A DNA stretch of 64,000 nucleotides from Flavobacteriaceae bacterium (lineage in GTDB: Bacteria > Bacteroidota > Bacteroidia > Flavobacteriales > Flavobacteriaceae): contig CANGFO010000007.1 in assembly GCA_947453195.1 (NCBI GenBank), positions 1 to 64,000 on the forward strand, read 5' to 3'. Under the pieces are notes generated by a model, which saw only the letters and a list, made by a program, of their open reading frames with translations, searched no databases and was not told the origin of the DNA. The translations under genes were made by a program, and so were the position numbers. Every line of letters starts with the position of its first letter. Within the stretch, counting starts at the first letter, position 1. Positions 62,467-64,000 of this stretch are shown one piece after another.

Positions 62467-64000
62467 TTAATTAACTCCGTGCATCATTTTTTTCAATTTT
62501 GGAGAAATTAACGCTAATATAGTTCCTGCAATACCACATAATATTACGAATACCATAAAAAATTCATATAAGTTATGAATGGTGAATCCTGCAAAATTTG
62601 GATAATGATCGCTTATTTGATTTTCAATTAATAGCTTAGTTTGTTCAACTGTTGGAGTGATTTTTTTATCAAGTACAGCCTGTAAATCAATTCCTAGTTC
62701 TTTTGCTTTGTCAAATTTATCTCCAGTAGCTGGCATGATAGAACCTAATGTTCCTGCTAAAGCATATCCTGCTGCATTTGCAATAAAGAATACTCCATAA
62801 AGTAATGATGAAAATCGTTTTGGAGCTAATTTACTTACTAAAGATAATCCGATAGGAGATAAACATAGCTCACCAGCAGTTTGAATTAAATACAATAAGA
62901 TTAACCATTTTACTGCTAACATCCCACTTGAACCTAAATCTTTAACATTGTGGGCAATGATGAAATAACTAATCGCAATTAAGAACAACCCCATAGCTTG
63001 TTTTAAAGGAGAAACCGGCTCTTTTCCAGAGGCTCTTAACTTATCCCATAAAATACTAAAAGGCACTGCCATAATTACCACAAATAATCCATTAAATATT
63101 TGAACCATTGAGGCAGGCATATCCCATCCGAAGAAATTTCTATCGGTTTGATTAGATGCAATGAATGTTAATGACGAACCTGCTTGTTCAAATGCAGCCC
63201 AAAAGAAAATGATAAAAAAGGAAACAATATAAATTACAAAAATTCTATCCTTTTCTATTTTAGAAATAGACGAATCAGAAACAATTAATGTAGCTAAAGC
63301 TATTCCAGCACCATAGATGAATGGGTAGATAAGTCCTTTTACCAAGGTTCCCATATCAAAAGAAGAAATGCCGAATTCTCCAACTAGTAAATATCTAAAT
63401 ACAAAGAAAGTAACAACAAAAACTCCAAAAGCTATATACATAGATTTAGCTTTAAAGTCGGCTTTTTGAGATTCTCCTTCTTCAAAATCATCAGAAGTAT
63501 TATTTTTTGGAAGTCCTCCAATTGCTCTTCCTTCTGGAGTTACAACATATTTATTTTTCAAAAAGAAGAATACAAGCGTACCTGTAAACATGGCTAATGA
63601 AGCTGCAAGGAATCCCCATTTAAATGCAAATGGATCTTGAACCCCATTTACTTTAACGTCTCCGATAAAAGGGCAAATAAATTGACCTAAAAATGCACCT
63701 AAGTTAATCCCCATGTAGAAAATGGTGAAGGCAGTATCTAATTTAGATTTTTCTTGTTTTGGATATAAACTACCCACCATTGAAGAAATATTTGGTTTGA
63801 AAAATCCATTTCCGAAAATGATAATAAATAATCCTAACCACATCATGGTTTTAGAAAAATCAAGATTAGAACCGAATATGGTAGCACTAAAAAACAAGAA
63901 TAATTGACCTATTCCCATTAATAATCCCCCAAGTAATATACAATTTCTATTACCTAAAAATCTATCGGATACAAATCCACCTAACATTGGTGTTAAATAA
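62467..64000 (-). CDS. POT family peptide transporter, N-terminus outside window
   Basis: The visible 511 codons run without a stop to the window edge. The first visible residues YLTPMLGGFVSDRFLGNRN lie after helix 1 of a POT transporter, so the true start is beyond the window and the internal ATG at 63987 is not the start. NGFFKPNISSMVGSLYP, FYMGINLGAFLGQFI, EQAGSSLTFIA and LCLSPIGLSLVSKLAPKRF are POT signatures. An extra charged loop (NNTSDDFEEGESQKADFKAK) separates the two helical halves. It imports small peptides with protons. Confidence 0.92.
   Translation of the reverse strand, partial: YLTPMLGGFVSDRFLGNRNCILLGGLLMGIGQLFLFFSATIFGSNLDFSKTMMWLGLFIIIFGNGFFKPNISSMVGSLYPKQEKSKLDTAFTIFYMGINLGAFLGQFICPFIGDVKVNGVQDPFAFKWGFLAASLAMFTGTLVFFFLKNKYVVTPEGRAIGGLPKNNTSDDFEEGESQKADFKAKSMYIAFGVFVVTFFVFRYLLVGEFGISSFDMGTLVKGLIYPFIYGAGIALATLIVSDSSISKIEKDRIFVIYIVSFFIIFFWAAFEQAGSSLTFIASNQTDRNFFGWDMPASMVQIFNGLFVVIMAVPFSILWDKLRASGKEPVSPLKQAMGLFLIAISYFIIAHNVKDLGSSGMLAVKWLILLYLIQTAGELCLSPIGLSLVSKLAPKRFSSLLYGVFFIANAAGYALAGTLGSIMPATGDKFDKAKELGIDLQAVLDKKITPTVEQTKLLIENQISDHYPNFAGFTIHNLYEFFMVFVILCGIAGTILALISPKLKKMMHGVN

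Noticed and set aside
62467..63987. The ATG at 63987 as start of the second POT gene
   Set aside because: The frame stays open to the window edge, and the family needs about 60 more residues, including helix 1, before this point.

Overview
The window is AT-rich chromosomal DNA from a Flavobacterium-like member of the Flavobacteriia (Bacteroidota). The evidence is consistent throughout: type IX secretion (T9SS) sorting tails of both type A and type B, a PorP/SprF protein, a SusC/SusD/SusE outer-membrane system, exosortase XrtF, a mevalonate-pathway block, HYC_CC_PP and PpiD-type proteins, and many promoters of the Bacteroidota form TTG/TTTG - about 19 nt - TAnnTTTG. I see no IS element, prophage, CRISPR array or rRNA. 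There is one tRNA, tRNA-Phe(GAA).

Layout. 1-5.3 kb: the end of a T9SS type B adhesin-like gene with its PorP/SprF partner, a gamma-class carbonic anhydrase, then a minus-strand isoprenoid block (mvaD, a mevalonate-type GHMP kinase, a UbiA prenyltransferase) divergent from tspO. 5.3-9.2 kb: a 1288-residue modular secreted protein (FN3, CUB, choice-of-anchor L, T9SS type A tail). 9.3-33.2 kb: a starch/maltooligosaccharide utilisation locus. Its minus-strand arm is lacI, sugar transporter, beta-phosphoglucomutase, GH65 maltose phosphorylase, SusA-like GH13, GH31 and GH13, running on into GDPD and BaiN-type flavoprotein genes. Its plus-strand arm is susC, susD, susE, a T9SS-secreted GH13 amylase and a T9SS-secreted non-catalytic repeat protein. 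A perfect LacI-type palindrome and two degenerate copies mark the lacI-susC, lacI-transporter and repeat-protein upstream regions. Inferred route: surface amylase and binding proteins cut and hold starch, SusCD imports oligosaccharides, periplasmic GH13/GH31 enzymes trim them, the MFS protein imports maltose, and GH65 plus PgmB convert it to glucose and glucose 6-phosphate.

33.3-43.2 kb: tRNA-Phe, then coaX, an outer-membrane protein, a TPR protein, lptC, a small membrane protein, a CorC/HlyC protein and ppiD (mostly envelope biogenesis), then groES-groEL. 43.2-50.0 kb, minus strand: a DedA protein, a cysteine-rich metal cluster (HYC_CC_PP, TonB receptor, HMA protein), a beta-CASP nuclease translationally overlapping an ATP-cone/PD-(D/E)XK protein, and xrtF with its partner. 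50.1-64 kb: a GAF-type methionine sulfoxide reductase, rpsO, pnp, a tail-specific protease, surE, a small membrane protein, lpxB, a DUF2892 protein, comEC, a thioredoxin-like protein and two POT peptide transporters, the second cut by the window end.

The points most worth a second look are the ATP-cone nuclease/beta-CASP pair, two mutually exclusive inverted repeats at the sugar-transporter start codon, the LacI operator set, a terminator inside the starch operon, the T9SS-exported starch-binding-like repeat protein, and a perfect 16-bp palindrome placed at about -41.5 of the DUF2892 promoter. Functions are assigned by motif recognition; no database search was run.
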